A DNA stretch of 64,000 bases from Caulobacter sp. 602-2 (GCF_011043625.1 NZ_JAAKGT010000002.1:558001-622000); one strand, 5' to 3'. Positions 41,396-50,614 are shown, numbered from the stretch's first letter. Numbers and translations are program-made. The notes: generated by a model not told the origin, from the letters alone.

Positions 41396-42208
41396 TCACG
41401 GGCAGGTCGCGGCGGCCCAGGCCGGCGATCGCCAAACCGTGATCGCCGCAGCGCCGATCGGGCCCGCGGGCAGCAGGCCGAACACCCGGCGATAGCCCCC
41501 GGCCACCAAGTGCTGCGAGCTCCGCACCAGCCGCTGGATGCGCATGCGCATGTAGGCGGACTGGCTCGTCCAGTCTTCGGACACCCGCGCGGCGCCGAAC
41601 AGCAGACAGGCGATCTCTCGTTGGCTGGCGCCCCTCTGGCGCGCGTCGAAGGCGCGCAGGGCCGCAAGCCAGCGGAGCGGCCGACCCCGCACCCCGGCCG
41701 CGGCGGCCGGCAGACGCCCTGTGTCGCGCAAGGCGAGGAGACGTCGCACGCCGTCCAGCCCCGCACCGCCTTTCCCCTTGGCGGGCAGTGGGTAGAGCAG
41801 TCGGATCGCGCCCCCGAGAACGTCCCCGCCGATCACGGCGAACCGCAGCCTGCGAACGCCGTCCGCCACCATGACCTGGTGGGTCCCCGCCGCGTTGGAG
41901 ACCACGACGGTGGCGAGCGGCAGGCGCCGGATGTCGATGGCGTCGGTCTCGCCGCCTCGCGCCGGGGCGTGCAAGAACACCGGCATCGAAGGGTCGGTCT
42001 CGAACCGCCACATGGCGGCGGGAACCGGACTGGACGCTGGGCCAGCGCCAGCGAAGCACAGATCGGGCGGGGCCCTGCCAACCGAGCCGTCCGCCGCTGT
42101 GGCCCGCCGCGCGAACTCCCAGGCCCAGGCCGAAGCGTCGGCGTCGAGCAATGGCCGGTAGGCTTCGACCGACCGCCAACCTTCGTCCTGTCTCAATGCG
42201 TCAGCCAT
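41396..42208 (-). CDS. DUF6499/DUF2285-type DNA-binding protein of integrative elements
   Basis: 270 residues. The N-terminus (EGWRSVEAYRPLLDADASAWAWEFARR) fits DUF6499. The C-terminal third (GASQREIACLLFG, DWTSQSAYMRMRIQRLVRSSQHLVAGGYR) fits the DUF2285 HTH-like domain. Such proteins sit in regulatory and transfer modules of integrative conjugative elements. No conjugation genes are visible here, so this is either an isolated remnant or the edge of a larger element. Confidence 0.7.
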   Translation of the reverse strand: MADALRQDEGWRSVEAYRPLLDADASAWAWEFARRATAADGSVGRAPPDLCFAGAGPASSPVPAAMWRFETDPSMPVFLHAPARGGETDAIDIRRLPLATVVVSNAAGTHQVMVADGVRRLRFAVIGGDVLGGAIRLLYPLPAKGKGGAGLDGVRRLLALRDTGRLPAAAAGVRGRPLRWLAALRAFDARQRGASQREIACLLFGAARVSEDWTSQSAYMRMRIQRLVRSSQHLVAGGYRRVFGLLPAGPIGAAAITVWRSPAWAAATCP

Positions 42209-42351
42209 GGCGACCCGGTGAGCAGGCCCCCCCGCAAGGAAGCATTCGCGGCAGCGAACATCCTGTCGAGCACGGGCGCGGCTTGCATCGGACCGGCCAA
42301 CGGTCTTGTCTGGCGTCGCCTGACGCCGACCATGAGAGCCGAAAGTCGCCT

Positions 42352-42633
42352 TTGGACCTGGAACACGACATCGCCGGCGAAGTGGTCGGCTCCGACGACC
42401 TCACCGACTACGATCTGGCGCACCTGACCACCTACTTGCGTCTCCTCGACGCCGAGGAGGAAGGGGCTGACTGGAAGGACGCCGCTCGGACGATCCTGGG
42501 TCTGCGCCCGCAAGAGGACGAGGCGGGCTCACGCCGGTGCTGGGAGACGCATCTTGGACGAGCGCGCTGGATGACCCATACCGGCTACAAGCTTCTCCTG
42601 GCTCGCGGTCGCCGGCCGGCCGGGGACAGCTGA
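42352..42633 (+). CDS. DUF2285-like small protein
   Basis: 93 residues from a TTG at 42352 (an in-frame upstream extension reaches 42151). The pattern LTDYDLAHLTTYLRLLDAEE, GADWKDAARTILGL and GRARWMTHTGYKLLL is the DUF2285-like helical domain found beside DUF6499 proteins in integrative elements. It is divergent from the gene at 41396-42208. The start site is uncertain. Confidence 0.6.
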   Translation: MDLEHDIAGEVVGSDDLTDYDLAHLTTYLRLLDAEEEGADWKDAARTILGLRPQEDEAGSRRCWETHLGRARWMTHTGYKLLLARGRRPAGDS

Positions 42634-42993
42634 AAAAGCGTCGCCCCGCGATCGGGCGCCAACTAATTCCAACCTCGCCCAAAAGCCGGGTTGGAGCGGG
42701 CATTTCAGGTCGGGCTTGCGGGAACTGATCGGGGCCTGCGCTTCGCGCTCGCTGACGCCGAGGCTTGGCGCGCCCTCTAGCAGGACAGGCTCGGCGCCCA
42801 GGTCTGCTCGCCCCCCTAGCTGAGTTTCAACGTCTGGCCTTGTTGGCCGAGCTCTGCGCCCGCTCTCGGCGCGGCCGCCATTGTCACCTTACGTCCAGCT
42901 TCGCAACGCCCCCCGGATGGCTGGCGGCCCGCGCGCGCCGCAACGCCTGCGTCAGCATTCCTTCCGTCGGCTTCTGGCGCCCACGGGACCGGC
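42634..42993. other. Intergenic, no gene recognised
   Basis: About 360 bases with no coding signal. The promoter of the SnoaL-like operon begins directly after it. Confidence 0.4.
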
Positions 42994-43036
42994 TTGACAG
43001 CGCCCAGCCCAACTTGTACCGATCAGTACAAGTTGG
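42994..43036 (+). promoter_or_regulatory. Promoter and TetR operator of the SnoaL-like/TetR operon
   Basis: TTGACA at 42994-42999 serves as the -35 box. A perfect inverted repeat, CCAACTTGTAC (43009-43019) and GTACAAGTTGG (43026-43036) with spacer CGATCA, covers the -10 position. A repressor bound here would block RNA polymerase. The TetR-family protein encoded by the second gene of the operon is the obvious candidate. Confidence 0.82.
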
Positions 43037-43142
43037 TTGGACGGTTCGAATGCGCCGTCGAAGTTTCACCGTCGCCGTGCCCGCCGTGGCTTTCACGGCG
43101 CCGGCGCTTTCTCAAATCGCTCCCATGAGCCCAGGAGAAGTT

Positions 43143-43607
43143 ATGTCCAGACCCCCACTGCCCCCGTTCACCGAAGAGAGCGCGATCCAGAAGGTGCGCC
43201 TTGCCGAGGACGGCTGGAACACGCGCGACGCGGCCAAGGTCGCCCTGGCCTACACGCTCGATACGCGCTGGCGGAACCGCGTCGAGTTCGCGACCAATCG
43301 GGATGAGGCGCAAGCTTTCCTGACCCGCAAGTGGAACAAGGAGCACGAGTACAGGCTCATCAAGGAGCTGTGGGCGTTCACCGGCAACCGCATTGCCGTG
43401 CGCTACGCCTATGAGTATCGCGATGACGGCGGGCAGTGGTTCCGCGCCTACGGAAACGAAAACTGGCTCTTTGCCGAAGACGGCCTGATGTCCAACCGCC
43501 ATGCCAGCATCAACGAAATGCCGATCGCCGAGGCGGATCGCAAGTTCCGCTGGCCGCTGGGCCGTCGTCCCGACGATCACCCTTCTCTGAGCGACCTTGA
43601 TCTATGA
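43143..43607 (+). CDS. SnoaL-like / DUF1348 family protein
   Basis: 154 residues from the ATG at 43143, with AGGAG 6 bases upstream; a longer frame exists. The NTF2-like fold is indicated by [65 protein letters not shown] and [20 protein letters not shown], the DUF1348 pattern. These small proteins bind or convert hydrophobic ligands; the substrate is unknown. It overlaps the TetR start by ATGA, so both share the promoter at 42994 and are autoregulated. Confidence 0.82.
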   Translation: MSRPPLPPFTEESAIQKVRLAEDGWNTRDAAKVALAYTLDTRWRNRVEFATNRDEAQAFLTRKWNKEHEYRLIKELWAFTGNRIAVRYAYEYRDDGGQWFRAYGNENWLFAEDGLMSNRHASINEMPIAEADRKFRWPLGRRPDDHPSLSDLDL

Positions 43608-44182
43608 GCAGCAAGCGCACCCTCACCGACCGCGCCAGCGCCGTGCCGGCGCTGGCGGAAGCTTTTCGCGAGCACGGTTTCGAGGGTGCGAGCCTGACTG
43701 TGATTTCGAAGGCGACCGGCCTGGGCAAGGGCAGCCTCTACAACTTCTTTCCTGGCGGGAAGGAAGAGATGATGGAGGCTGTTCTGGCCGACATTGATCG
43801 CTGGTTCGCCGACACGATCTTCTCGCCCCTGGAGAACACCCGTGATCCCGGGGCGACGATCACCGCCATGATCGAGGACGTGACGACTTACTTTCGATCC
43901 GGTCGCCGCGTGTGTCTGGTCGGCAGCCTGGGTCTCAACGCCTCCGGTTCCGCGTTCACGACCAAGGTGAAAGGCTACTTTGCGCGCTGGATATCGGCGC
44001 TGGCTCACTGCCTCGAAGTCGGCAAAGTCGCCCCGGCGCTGGCCGCCCAACTCGCGGAGGAAGCGGTGTCCGGAATACAGGGCGCGATCGTGCTGGCGCG
44101 CGCCTTGGGAGACGATGCGGCTTTCGGCCGGATCGTACGCCGCCAGCATTCGATCTTGCTCGACGCGATCGCTCGGGTCTGA
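43604..44182 (+). CDS. TetR-family repressor
   Basis: A 192-residue TetR/AcrR regulator. The N-terminal HTH is [20 protein letters not shown] followed by [19 protein letters not shown], and the helical C-terminal ligand domain has [16 protein letters not shown]. It probably binds the perfect palindrome at 43009-43036 and responds to the ligand of the SnoaL-like enzyme (inference). Confidence 0.92.
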   Translation: MSSKRTLTDRASAVPALAEAFREHGFEGASLTVISKATGLGKGSLYNFFPGGKEEMMEAVLADIDRWFADTIFSPLENTRDPGATITAMIEDVTTYFRSGRRVCLVGSLGLNASGSAFTTKVKGYFARWISALAHCLEVGKVAPALAAQLAEEAVSGIQGAIVLARALGDDAAFGRIVRRQHSILLDAIARV

Positions 44183-44779
44183 CCCTACGGATCGCCGAAG
44201 AGCGTCAATTGCTGCCATTGCCGTTGGCGCCTTCCAGCAAGCGGGCCTTCGGCCCGGCATGCACAAGGGCGAGATCGACCCTAGGCGGACATTCGGATCT
44301 TCATCGCCTGAGCGCGCGAGCCTGGCGCGACCTCGCCGGCGACACGGACCACGGCGTCTCTAGGAACGGAGTAGCGCGGGTGAGGCGCCCCTCTCGGAGG
44401 CCTGCAACAGAAGAAACCGGCATCCTCCCAACAGCTCGGCCGTCTGGAGCGAGGCCGATGTATCCGGCGACTTCACCGCCCCCTGGGCGGCGGAGGCAAG
44501 ATCCAGAAAAACGGCGAAAAATCCTGCACCCAAGCAGGCCCCGACGGCCTTGACGCGGCCGAGGCCAGAAAAATCTTCAAGGTCCGAACGGCGTTTCCGC
44601 CGAGGGAAAGCACTGCTGAGCCCCTAAGTGATGGATGAATTATTGTAGAGTTTTCAATCTATTACATTTGATACTGGAAGGAGCGGCGGCCTGGAGCCGC
44701 CGTTTTCCCCGTCGACCTGGCGCGCTGGCCGACCAACAGGGCGATCCCGGGTCTCATGCTCAAACGGGGAGCGCCTTCA
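44183..44779. other. Intergenic region upstream of the hemerythrin gene
   Basis: About 600 bases. No gene recognised. An AT-rich stretch at 44636-44680 is the most likely promoter of the hemerythrin/RD-repeat gene. I found no complete general-stress sigma (GGAAC...CGTT) promoter match. Confidence 0.45.
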
Positions 44780-46333
44780 ATGGCCAAACAGGATGAGATC
44801 GCCGCCTCGGCGTCGAGCGCCGAAGCGTCTGCAAGCGACGGCAAGAAGACCCAGACCCCTCCAACCACGCCCCCGGCGACGAGCACGTCGGCCACGGCCG
44901 ACAAGGCGACTACGGCCGGCGTGACGACGACCGACGCGATCGACCTGTTGAAGGCCGATCACCGCAAGGTCGAGGCCCTGTTCCGAGAATTCGAGAACGC
45001 CGGGTCCGCTCGAAAGAAAGCCATTATCCAGGAGGCGTGCGCGGAGCTGATCCTGCATACGCGGCTGGAGGAGGAAATCTTCTATCCGGCGTGCCGCGAA
45101 GCGGTCTCCGACGAGGATCCGCTGAACGAGGCCCAGGTCGAGCACGACGGGGCCAAGCTCCTGATCGCCGACCTGTTGGCCGCCGACCAGGAAGATCCGT
45201 ACCGCGACGCCAAGTTCAAGGTGCTGTCCGAGCAGATCAAGCACCACGTCGCCGAGGAAGAGGAGCCGAAGAACGGCATCTTCGCTAAGGCGCGCGAGGC
45301 CGGCGTCGATGTCGAGGCGCTGGGCGTGCAGCTCCGTCAGCGCAAGGACGCGCTGAAAGCCCAGGGCGGGCGGCTTCGGCCTACGCCTTTGGTGGCGCTC
45401 GAAGTCTCCAACCTCTCCCAAGGCCAACAACAGGAGGATCCCATGGCCAGACAACAAGGCGGTCGCGAACGCGACGACCAAGGCCGTTTCACGCGCGACG
45501 ATCGAGGCCGCTCGTCAGGCGGGCCAGACCGAGACGATGACCGCGGCTATCGCTCGCGCGGACGCGACGATGACGACGGCCGCGGTTGGTACGGCGATTC
45601 CGAGGGCCATTCGGAGGCCTCGCGGCGCGGCTGGGCCGCGCGCGGCGGCAGCGAATCCCGCTCGTTCCGCGATGATGATGACCGTGGCGGCTACCGCTCG
45701 CGCGGTAATGATCGCGACCGTAACGAGCGCGGCCGCTTCACCGGCGACGACGATGGCAGCGGCTACAGCTCTCGCGGCCGGGATCGAGACGATGATGAAC
45801 GCGGCTATCGTTCGCGAGGCGGCAATGACCGGGACCGCGACGAACGCGGTCGCTTCACCAGCGACGACGACGATCGCGGCTATCGTTCGCGTGGCCGTGA
45901 CGACGATGACCGGGGCGGCCGTGGCCGGGGTTGGTTCGGTGACAGCGAAGGTCATTCGCGCGCCGCTCGCCAACGCGACGACGACGATCGCGGTGGCTAC
46001 CGTTCGCGAGGCGGCGGCAACGACCGGGACCGGGATGATCGTGGCCGCTTCACCGGCGACGACGACGATCGTGGCTATCGTTCTCGCGGCCGCGATGATG
46101 ACGATCGTGGTGGCCGCGGTCGTGGCCAGGGTGGCTGGTTTGGCGACAGCGAAGGCCACGCCCAAGCGGCTCGCCAGGGCTGGGAAGATCGTGGCGGCGC
46201 CTCCCGCCCGCGCAACCGCGACGACGATGAAGACCGCGGCGGGCGCGGCCGTGGTCGCGGCCAAGGCGGCTGGTTCGGCGATAGCGAAGGCCATGCCGAG
46301 GCCGCGCGCCGCGGGTGGGAAGATCGCCGCTAG
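44780..46333 (+). CDS. Hemerythrin (HHE) domain fused to RD-rich repeat protein, with internal start
   Basis: 517 residues from the ATG at 44780. After a low-complexity N-terminus comes an HHE hemerythrin-like four-helix domain (about 50-200): DLLKADHRKVEALFREFEN, LHTRLEEEIFYPACRE, VEHDGAKLLIADLLAAD and EQIKHHVAEEEEPKNGIF, with the His/Glu di-iron ligands. The rest is Asp/Arg/Gly repeats carrying four copies of GWxGDSEGHxxA(A/S)R. An ATG at 45443 in the same frame has a perfect AGGAGG 5 bases upstream, so the repeat protein can be made separately and was probably once its own gene. The acidic-basic repeat resembles desiccation or stress proteins; the hemerythrin part suggests oxygen or iron sensing. 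Confidence 0.78.
   Translation: MAKQDEIAASASSAEASASDGKKTQTPPTTPPATSTSATADKATTAGVTTTDAIDLLKADHRKVEALFREFENAGSARKKAIIQEACAELILHTRLEEEIFYPACREAVSDEDPLNEAQVEHDGAKLLIADLLAADQEDPYRDAKFKVLSEQIKHHVAEEEEPKNGIFAKAREAGVDVEALGVQLRQRKDALKAQGGRLRPTPLVALEVSNLSQGQQQEDPMARQQGGRERDDQGRFTRDDRGRSSGGPDRDDDRGYRSRGRDDDDGRGWYGDSEGHSEASRRGWAARGGSESRSFRDDDDRGGYRSRGNDRDRNERGRFTGDDDGSGYSSRGRDRDDDERGYRSRGGNDRDRDERGRFTSDDDDRGYRSRGRDDDDRGGRGRGWFGDSEGHSRAARQRDDDDRGGYRSRGGGNDRDRDDRGRFTGDDDDRGYRSRGRDDDDRGGRGRGQGGWFGDSEGHAQAARQGWEDRGGASRPRNRDDDEDRGGRGRGRGQGGWFGDSEGHAEAARRGWEDRR
45432..45445 (+). promoter_or_regulatory. Strong internal ribosome binding site and start for the RD-repeat protein
   Basis: AGGAGG at 45432-45437 and ATG at 45443-45445, in the same frame as the hemerythrin part. 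It is stronger than the site before the full-length start, so the repeat protein (about 296 residues) is likely produced on its own. Confidence 0.75.
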
Positions 46334-46396
46334 GCGCATTGCTCCCGCCTAGCGCTGCGATCGCGCGCCCGCCTCACTGTGCGGGCGCGCTTCCTT
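46328..46396 (+). terminator. Two hairpins after the hemerythrin/RD gene
   Basis: The first stem is CGCTAGGCG / CGCCTAGCG (46328-46336 and 46346-46354) at the stop codon. The second is GCGCGCCCGC / GCGGGCGCGC (46363-46372 and 46381-46390), followed by TTCCTT. Together they form a terminator, though the next small gene may be reached by read-through. Confidence 0.6.
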
Positions 46397-46423
46397 GCCT
46401 GTCCCTCTACACGGAGACCGACC

Positions 46424-46621
46424 ATGAATAGTTTTACAATCGAGGCCGATGGCCTCCGCTACCGCGGCGCTTGGCTGCTGCAAGGCCAGACGCTCCAGGT
46501 GCGCAGCGACTACGGATCCGCCAGCGTGGCGCTGGGCGAGCGCCATCCCGCCGCCGCGGCGCGGGAAGTCTTGCGCGAACTGGCCCGAATCGACGACCGC
46601 GCCCGTCGCTCGCCGTACTGA
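46424..46621 (+). CDS. Hypothetical small protein
   Basis: 65 residues from the ATG at 46424, with GGAG upstream. The sequence (NSFTIEADGLRYRGAWLLQG, LQVRSDYGSASVALGE) predicts a small beta fold, and the end is helical. No family recognised. A possible 31-residue protein starts 8 bases after its stop. Confidence 0.6.
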   Translation: MNSFTIEADGLRYRGAWLLQGQTLQVRSDYGSASVALGERHPAAAAREVLRELARIDDRARRSPY

Positions 46622-46629
46622 GGTGCGCC

Positions 46630-46725
46630 ATGGACCAGACCGCCGCCGCCATCTTGGTCGAGAACCTTATTGACTGTGGCGTAACATCGTTTGCGGCCTA
46701 TCGAAGAGAGCTTCTGGGCTGGTAA
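46630..46725 (+). CDS. Possible very small protein
   Basis: A 31-residue frame, MDQTAAAILVENLIDCGVTS then FAAYRRELLGW. The start is preceded by GAGGTG overlapping the previous stop region, which allows translational coupling. Nothing else supports it. Confidence 0.35.
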   Translation: MDQTAAAILVENLIDCGVTSFAAYRRELLGW

Positions 46726-47873
46726 GCGGCCAAACAACCTAAATCTTCGTAGAATGGCTGCACGTCCACACGGCGGCGCATAAACTCTGCGGGCCGCAGT
46801 TCAAAAGCTGACGAAGGCGCGTCTCCGGGTTGTATAGTCGTACGAAAGGCGACACATATTCATTAGCTTTGCTGACATCCACTGGCTGTTACCGCCCTGC
46901 GCCCGGCGAACTGAATGTCCGCTCGGTGGAAGGATTGCAACGGAAGCAATTGGCGCGAGCTAGCTGGCCGGTGCGACCGAAGCAAACGTTCGCTAGCCAC
47001 CCCTAGCAGACCCATTCAGCGGCTCTTCGCGGAGATGGAAGAGCCGGACGCCGATCGTGGCGACAGCTGTCCGATCCGCTGTCTATATGCACCTCTCGCA
47101 CCAAAACCGGTCGAGGGCCGCCTTTATGCTCCGTCAGCACGCCCGCCGCTCGAGCTGGCTGTCGCCGCGTACGAAATTGCACGTCTGACGACGACTAGAG
47201 GAATAATGGCGACGCAGGCCAGCGCCCAGGCGGCCGCTAGGCACAGCAGTTGCAGTGCCGCCATCCCGACAATGCACGGCTTGCACTCCAACCGATCCGC
47301 AGCGCTTGGGCGTCGAGGTTGCGACTGGCTGATAATGCGGGGGGCGACCAGCATGGCCCACTGAATCCCACGCAATTGGTCGCCATGCAACTTGGGGGAG
47401 AAATGGCGCGCAAGAAGATTGAGCCAGTCGCGTCCTGAACGAGGGCCTCTGCGAGACAGCATGGTCGCTTCCTCGACCGCTACGCCAATGACCAAGACTT
47501 GGCCTTTGTCCACGCATTGCAACTCCGCGCTCAGGGAACGGCGAAAGGCTAGAAGTTGCGCCAGGAGTCGATAGTTCCTTGGCGCACTCAAGCCGCCTCA
47601 CTGAGGTTTAGTTCAGGGCGGAAGGCTCATCCTCGGCGCCATTGCCCACCTTGTGCTGGCGCAACGCCGAAAGCTGAGCCAGGAGGAGAGCCTACCTTGT
47701 CAGTGTATGCGTACCAGCCAGGCGGCTATGCGTGGGTGTGGCGAGCTGCCCGTTCTTAGGCGGCGCCTTGCACTGAGCGCGCGACCATGGAGACTATAGC
47801 CGAGGTTGTACGCAAGCCGTCTACAGCGCGGCTGGGCTACGCACATCGGATCAATCATCTAGAGACGGACCCC
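46726..47873. other. Long low-information gap
   Basis: About 1.1 kb. Several long open frames exist on both strands but none shows family motifs. The most coding-like is 47124-47591 on the minus strand (entered separately). Base composition is more AT-rich than in the neighbours, as expected of recently acquired DNA. Confidence 0.4.
47124..47591 (-). CDS. Possible hypothetical membrane protein
   Basis: 155 residues. The first half is soluble (RLLAQLLAFRRSLSAELQCV, KGQVLVIGVAVEEATMLSRR) and one hydrophobic helix lies near the C-terminus (AALQLLCLAAAWALACVAII). Codon use is plausible but the ribosome binding site is weak. Could be a decayed gene or chance. Confidence 0.25.
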   Translation of the reverse strand: MSAPRNYRLLAQLLAFRRSLSAELQCVDKGQVLVIGVAVEEATMLSRRGPRSGRDWLNLLARHFSPKLHGDQLRGIQWAMLVAPRIISQSQPRRPSAADRLECKPCIVGMAALQLLCLAAAWALACVAIIPLVVVRRAISYAATASSSGGRADGA

Positions 47874-48107
47874 ATGAGCTGGAAAGACGATCTTCCCGCT
47901 TGTTTTGACGAAAACTGGGCGCTGGCCGAAACGCCTGAGCACGAGCGAATGCTGCGAACCACGACCATAAACGCAAGGGGTGAAAATGTTCGATTTTCCG
48001 AGTTCGAAAAGGAAATCGTTTACTATCTATACCGGTGCAAAGCTCATCCGGGCGGTTTCATATCCCACGTGAACGAACAAATCGCGCGGGCCGAATTGTA
48101 TTGGTGA
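47874..48107 (+). CDS. Hypothetical small protein
   Basis: 77 residues from an ATG at 47874, preceded by a purine-rich GAGACGGA. The sequence (ENWALAETPEHERMLRTTT, FSEFEKEIVYYLYRCKAHPG) is soluble and looks genuinely coding. A longer in-frame version from 47787 adds residues of low quality. No family known to me. Confidence 0.55.
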   Translation: MSWKDDLPACFDENWALAETPEHERMLRTTTINARGENVRFSEFEKEIVYYLYRCKAHPGGFISHVNEQIARAELYW

Positions 48108-48544
48108 ACGTCTGAGTAGGCAGTTCCGGGTAGCGGCCGTGGAATATCGGCAGCGCCACAGGCCGGCTAGACGATCGCATTCACACACGCAATGTAGCTG
48201 CCTTCCCAGGCCCAGTCGTCATGCGGCTGCACCCCAACGACGCTGTCGCAAGTTATGGAGTCAGCGACACATGGCTTGCGGTTCAGATCGCAAGCGGCCA
48301 CTCATAGTTCTCTAGAGTGTCCGCATTTGCGCACCTGTTCGCAGACGTTCCGGGGCGTTCCCGGAGTTTCCCGGAGGCGCCGAAAGCGGCCGTTGCAGAG
48401 GGCCGAGCAGGGGCGGCTGAGGACCAGGCTGGCAGGCGCGACGAACCGTCGAGCCGCCGAGCAACGGGAAGCGCTTCTAGCTAGTGTGGGCGACCTCCTG
48501 CCATTCACCGCGGCAACCAACGCGCCCGGAACATACCGCCTACA
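48108..48544. other. Intergenic, no gene recognised
   Basis: About 440 bases between the small hypothetical gene and the integrase. No convincing coding frame and no clear tRNA. Confidence 0.4.
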
Positions 48545-49786
48545 TCAGGCCGCCGCCTTGCCCCTCGTTTGGCCGAGAACGCCAAGGATAAACGCGTTCC
48601 ATTTCTTCATCGCCGCCCTCTTCTCGGGCATGTAGTTCCAGCGATCATACGCCTTGGAACTGATATCCTGCAGCGTGTGGTTCTGAATCCGGTCACGGAT
48701 CTCTTTTGAGAGACCGGCTTTTCCTGCCAGCGTTTTCCAAGTGCGACGTAGATCCCGATTGTTCGCCATCGGTATCACGCCCCTCCCACGCTGGCGCCAA
48801 ATGAAGGCATAGAGGGTGCTGTGGCTGACCGGCCGCATCGGATCCATTGCGGATGGGAAGAACCAGCCATACTCATTGGGTGTGATAGCACTCATTAAAT
48901 CAGCCCCGATCTGCGGCACTGGGATCGCGTGAGCCTTGCCGTTTTTGGTCGTTGACCAGTCGATGATTTTTTCCCGGCCATCCCACTGGGAGACGTGCAG
49001 GCTAGCGATCTCCTCGACACGTTGGCCTGTCAGCATCAGCAATCGAACCGCGCGGGTATAGGGCGGATGCACAGGCGTGTCGGGACACTCGAGCCAGCGG
49101 TAGAGCTGGCGAAACTCAGCTTCGCTCAGCCACCTGCTTTGTGGGACATAGGGTTCGCTCGGGATGCCAGCTGCGGGATTATGGAGGAGCCCAAAGCGTC
49201 GGGGTGTGCGAGTCCTATAATCGTGCTCCGACTTCAAGCCCCAGCTGTACGCTGCGCGGACGTAGCTGCGGGTATGATCCGCCATGGAGCGACACCCCCG
49301 CTCGAAGATCGGTCGGATTGCACTGACGACTTCTTCAGGCTCGATGTCGCGGGCCGCGCGGTGGCGACCGAGGATGCCGGCGATCTTGCCCAGGCCATGC
49401 TCAACCTCGACCCATGAAGGCTTTCCCGCTGCTTTGAGACTTGCGACGTAGCCGCTGAACAGATCACCCACAGTTCCAGCTCGGGTGTCGCCGAGCATCT
49501 TTATGCTGCGACCTTTTTGGATCCCCTGGGAATAGTCGCGATCGTAGACCAAGCGCGCGTCGGCCAGCGACATCGCTGGATAGGCGCCGAACTTCTTGCG
49601 GGTCCGAGCACCGGCTCTCCACTGCTGCGCCATCCAATCGGCGGTAACTCGCGTGGGCATCGGCCTGATCACAAGGATCATCCGCCCAGTTCCCCGACCT
49701 TCGCCATCTGCCAGAGCCATTGGCTTTTGCGTCTCGGCGACTTCTTTCAGGGCGCGACGGATCGCACCGTCCGTAAGGCTCGGCAT
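48545..49786 (-). CDS. Tyrosine recombinase / integrase
   Basis: A 413-residue integrase of the P4/DUF4102-related type. Catalytic residues: Arg in TGQRVEEIAS, Lys in WSTTKNGKAHAIPVP, Arg in NNRDLRRTWKTLAG, His in IQNHTLQD and Tyr in SSKAYDRWNYM. In the usual H-x-x-R box the first position is Arg (RDLR) rather than His. The N-terminal 100 residues are the arm-binding part. The gene points away from the truncated radC gene 150 bases upstream, which fits an element inserted at radC with its integrase at the edge. Confidence 0.92.
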   Translation of the reverse strand: MPSLTDGAIRRALKEVAETQKPMALADGEGRGTGRMILVIRPMPTRVTADWMAQQWRAGARTRKKFGAYPAMSLADARLVYDRDYSQGIQKGRSIKMLGDTRAGTVGDLFSGYVASLKAAGKPSWVEVEHGLGKIAGILGRHRAARDIEPEEVVSAIRPIFERGCRSMADHTRSYVRAAYSWGLKSEHDYRTRTPRRFGLLHNPAAGIPSEPYVPQSRWLSEAEFRQLYRWLECPDTPVHPPYTRAVRLLMLTGQRVEEIASLHVSQWDGREKIIDWSTTKNGKAHAIPVPQIGADLMSAITPNEYGWFFPSAMDPMRPVSHSTLYAFIWRQRGRGVIPMANNRDLRRTWKTLAGKAGLSKEIRDRIQNHTLQDISSKAYDRWNYMPEKRAAMKKWNAFILGVLGQTRGKAAA

Positions 49787-49933
49787 GAGGGTGTCTCGAC
49801 GTATGATGAGTAGGGTGTTGGAGCCCCTACTGGTGCCGGTGTTTGGTGGCGAATGAGCTCGTTAAGCGCTTATTCGACGCCCCTCATCGTGCCTCACCGC
49901 GAGAGAGGCGAAAAGTCATTTTTTCAAATAAAA

Positions 49934-50614
49934 TCAATTAGATAATACGTGAATACTCGTGGACCACCGTGACAGCGTTACGTGCTTGTGCAGCAGGATC
50001 AGGTTGGAGCTGGAAAGCTCCAGCGCCCGGCGCATCACCTCGCGCGGATAGACCGGCGCGTGGTCGACCGTGCCGTGGTTCATCACCTCGTCGGCGATCA
50101 GCTGGTTCTTCTTGTCGAGGAACAGCACCCGGAACTGCTCGCGGGACTCGTTGGCCAGGGCGACGCGCACATAGCCCAGGAGCGCCGTCCACGACGAGAT
50201 CACCGGCCGCTTGGTGATGCCCTCGCGCCCGGCCCGCAGGGTGGCCTCGTGCAGGATCTTCAGATCCACCGCCGCCGCCTCGCCGACGCCGGGAACGGTC
50301 TTCAGCTCCTCGACCGTCGCGCCCAGCACGCCCGCGAACGAGCCGAACCGGCCCAGCAGCGCCTTGGCCAGCGGCTTGACGTCGCCGCGTGGCAGGCTGC
50401 GGAAAAGGTAGAGCTCGAGCAGTTCGTAGTCGGGCAGCGCCGCCAGGCCGCCGGCCCTGGCCCGCTCCCTCAGCCGCTCGCGATGACCGGCATGGTGGGC
50501 GGCCACCAGCGCCGCCTTGCCTGGCCGGGCGGGCTTTTCGCCCTTGGCGGGCTCGACCGCCTTGGGCGCGCGCGGCGCGGCCTCCGACACCCTCAACGAC
50601 TTGCCGCTGACCAT
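49934..50614 (-). pseudogene. radC: RadC protein truncated at its 3' end
   Basis: The N-terminal and central RadC parts are normal: LRERARAGGLAALPDYELLE, the helix-hairpin-helix VPGVGEAAAVDLKILHEA, then FRVLFLDKKNQLIADEVMNH and LELSSSNLILLHK. The sequence then diverges exactly where the JAMM-type HNHPSGD motif and the last 40 or so residues should follow, and ends in HVTLSRWSTSIHVLSN. The catalytic-type H-x-H...D motif is lost. The junction at about position 49985 next to an integrase indicates disruption by insertion. RadC itself is a JAMM-fold protein of unclear role, once linked to DNA repair. Confidence 0.85.
49982..50005. other. Probable attachment site of the integrated element in radC
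   Basis: The radC reading frame loses similarity at about 49985. The conserved stretch CTTGTGCAGCAGGATCAGG (49985-50003) is the likely end of the crossover core. The other copy, with the missing radC 3' part, was not found in this window, so the element either extends beyond it or has lost that end. Confidence 0.55.

Noticed and set aside
45661..46320. Repetitive DNA as a possible CRISPR or tandem repeat array
   Set aside because: The repeats are codon-level repeats of a low-complexity protein, not evenly spaced identical units with variable spacers.
45515..46339. Minus-strand frame of Ala/Val/Ile repeats opposite the RD-repeat protein
   Set aside because: Mirror of the Asp/Arg repeat codons; hydrophobic repeat is an artefact.
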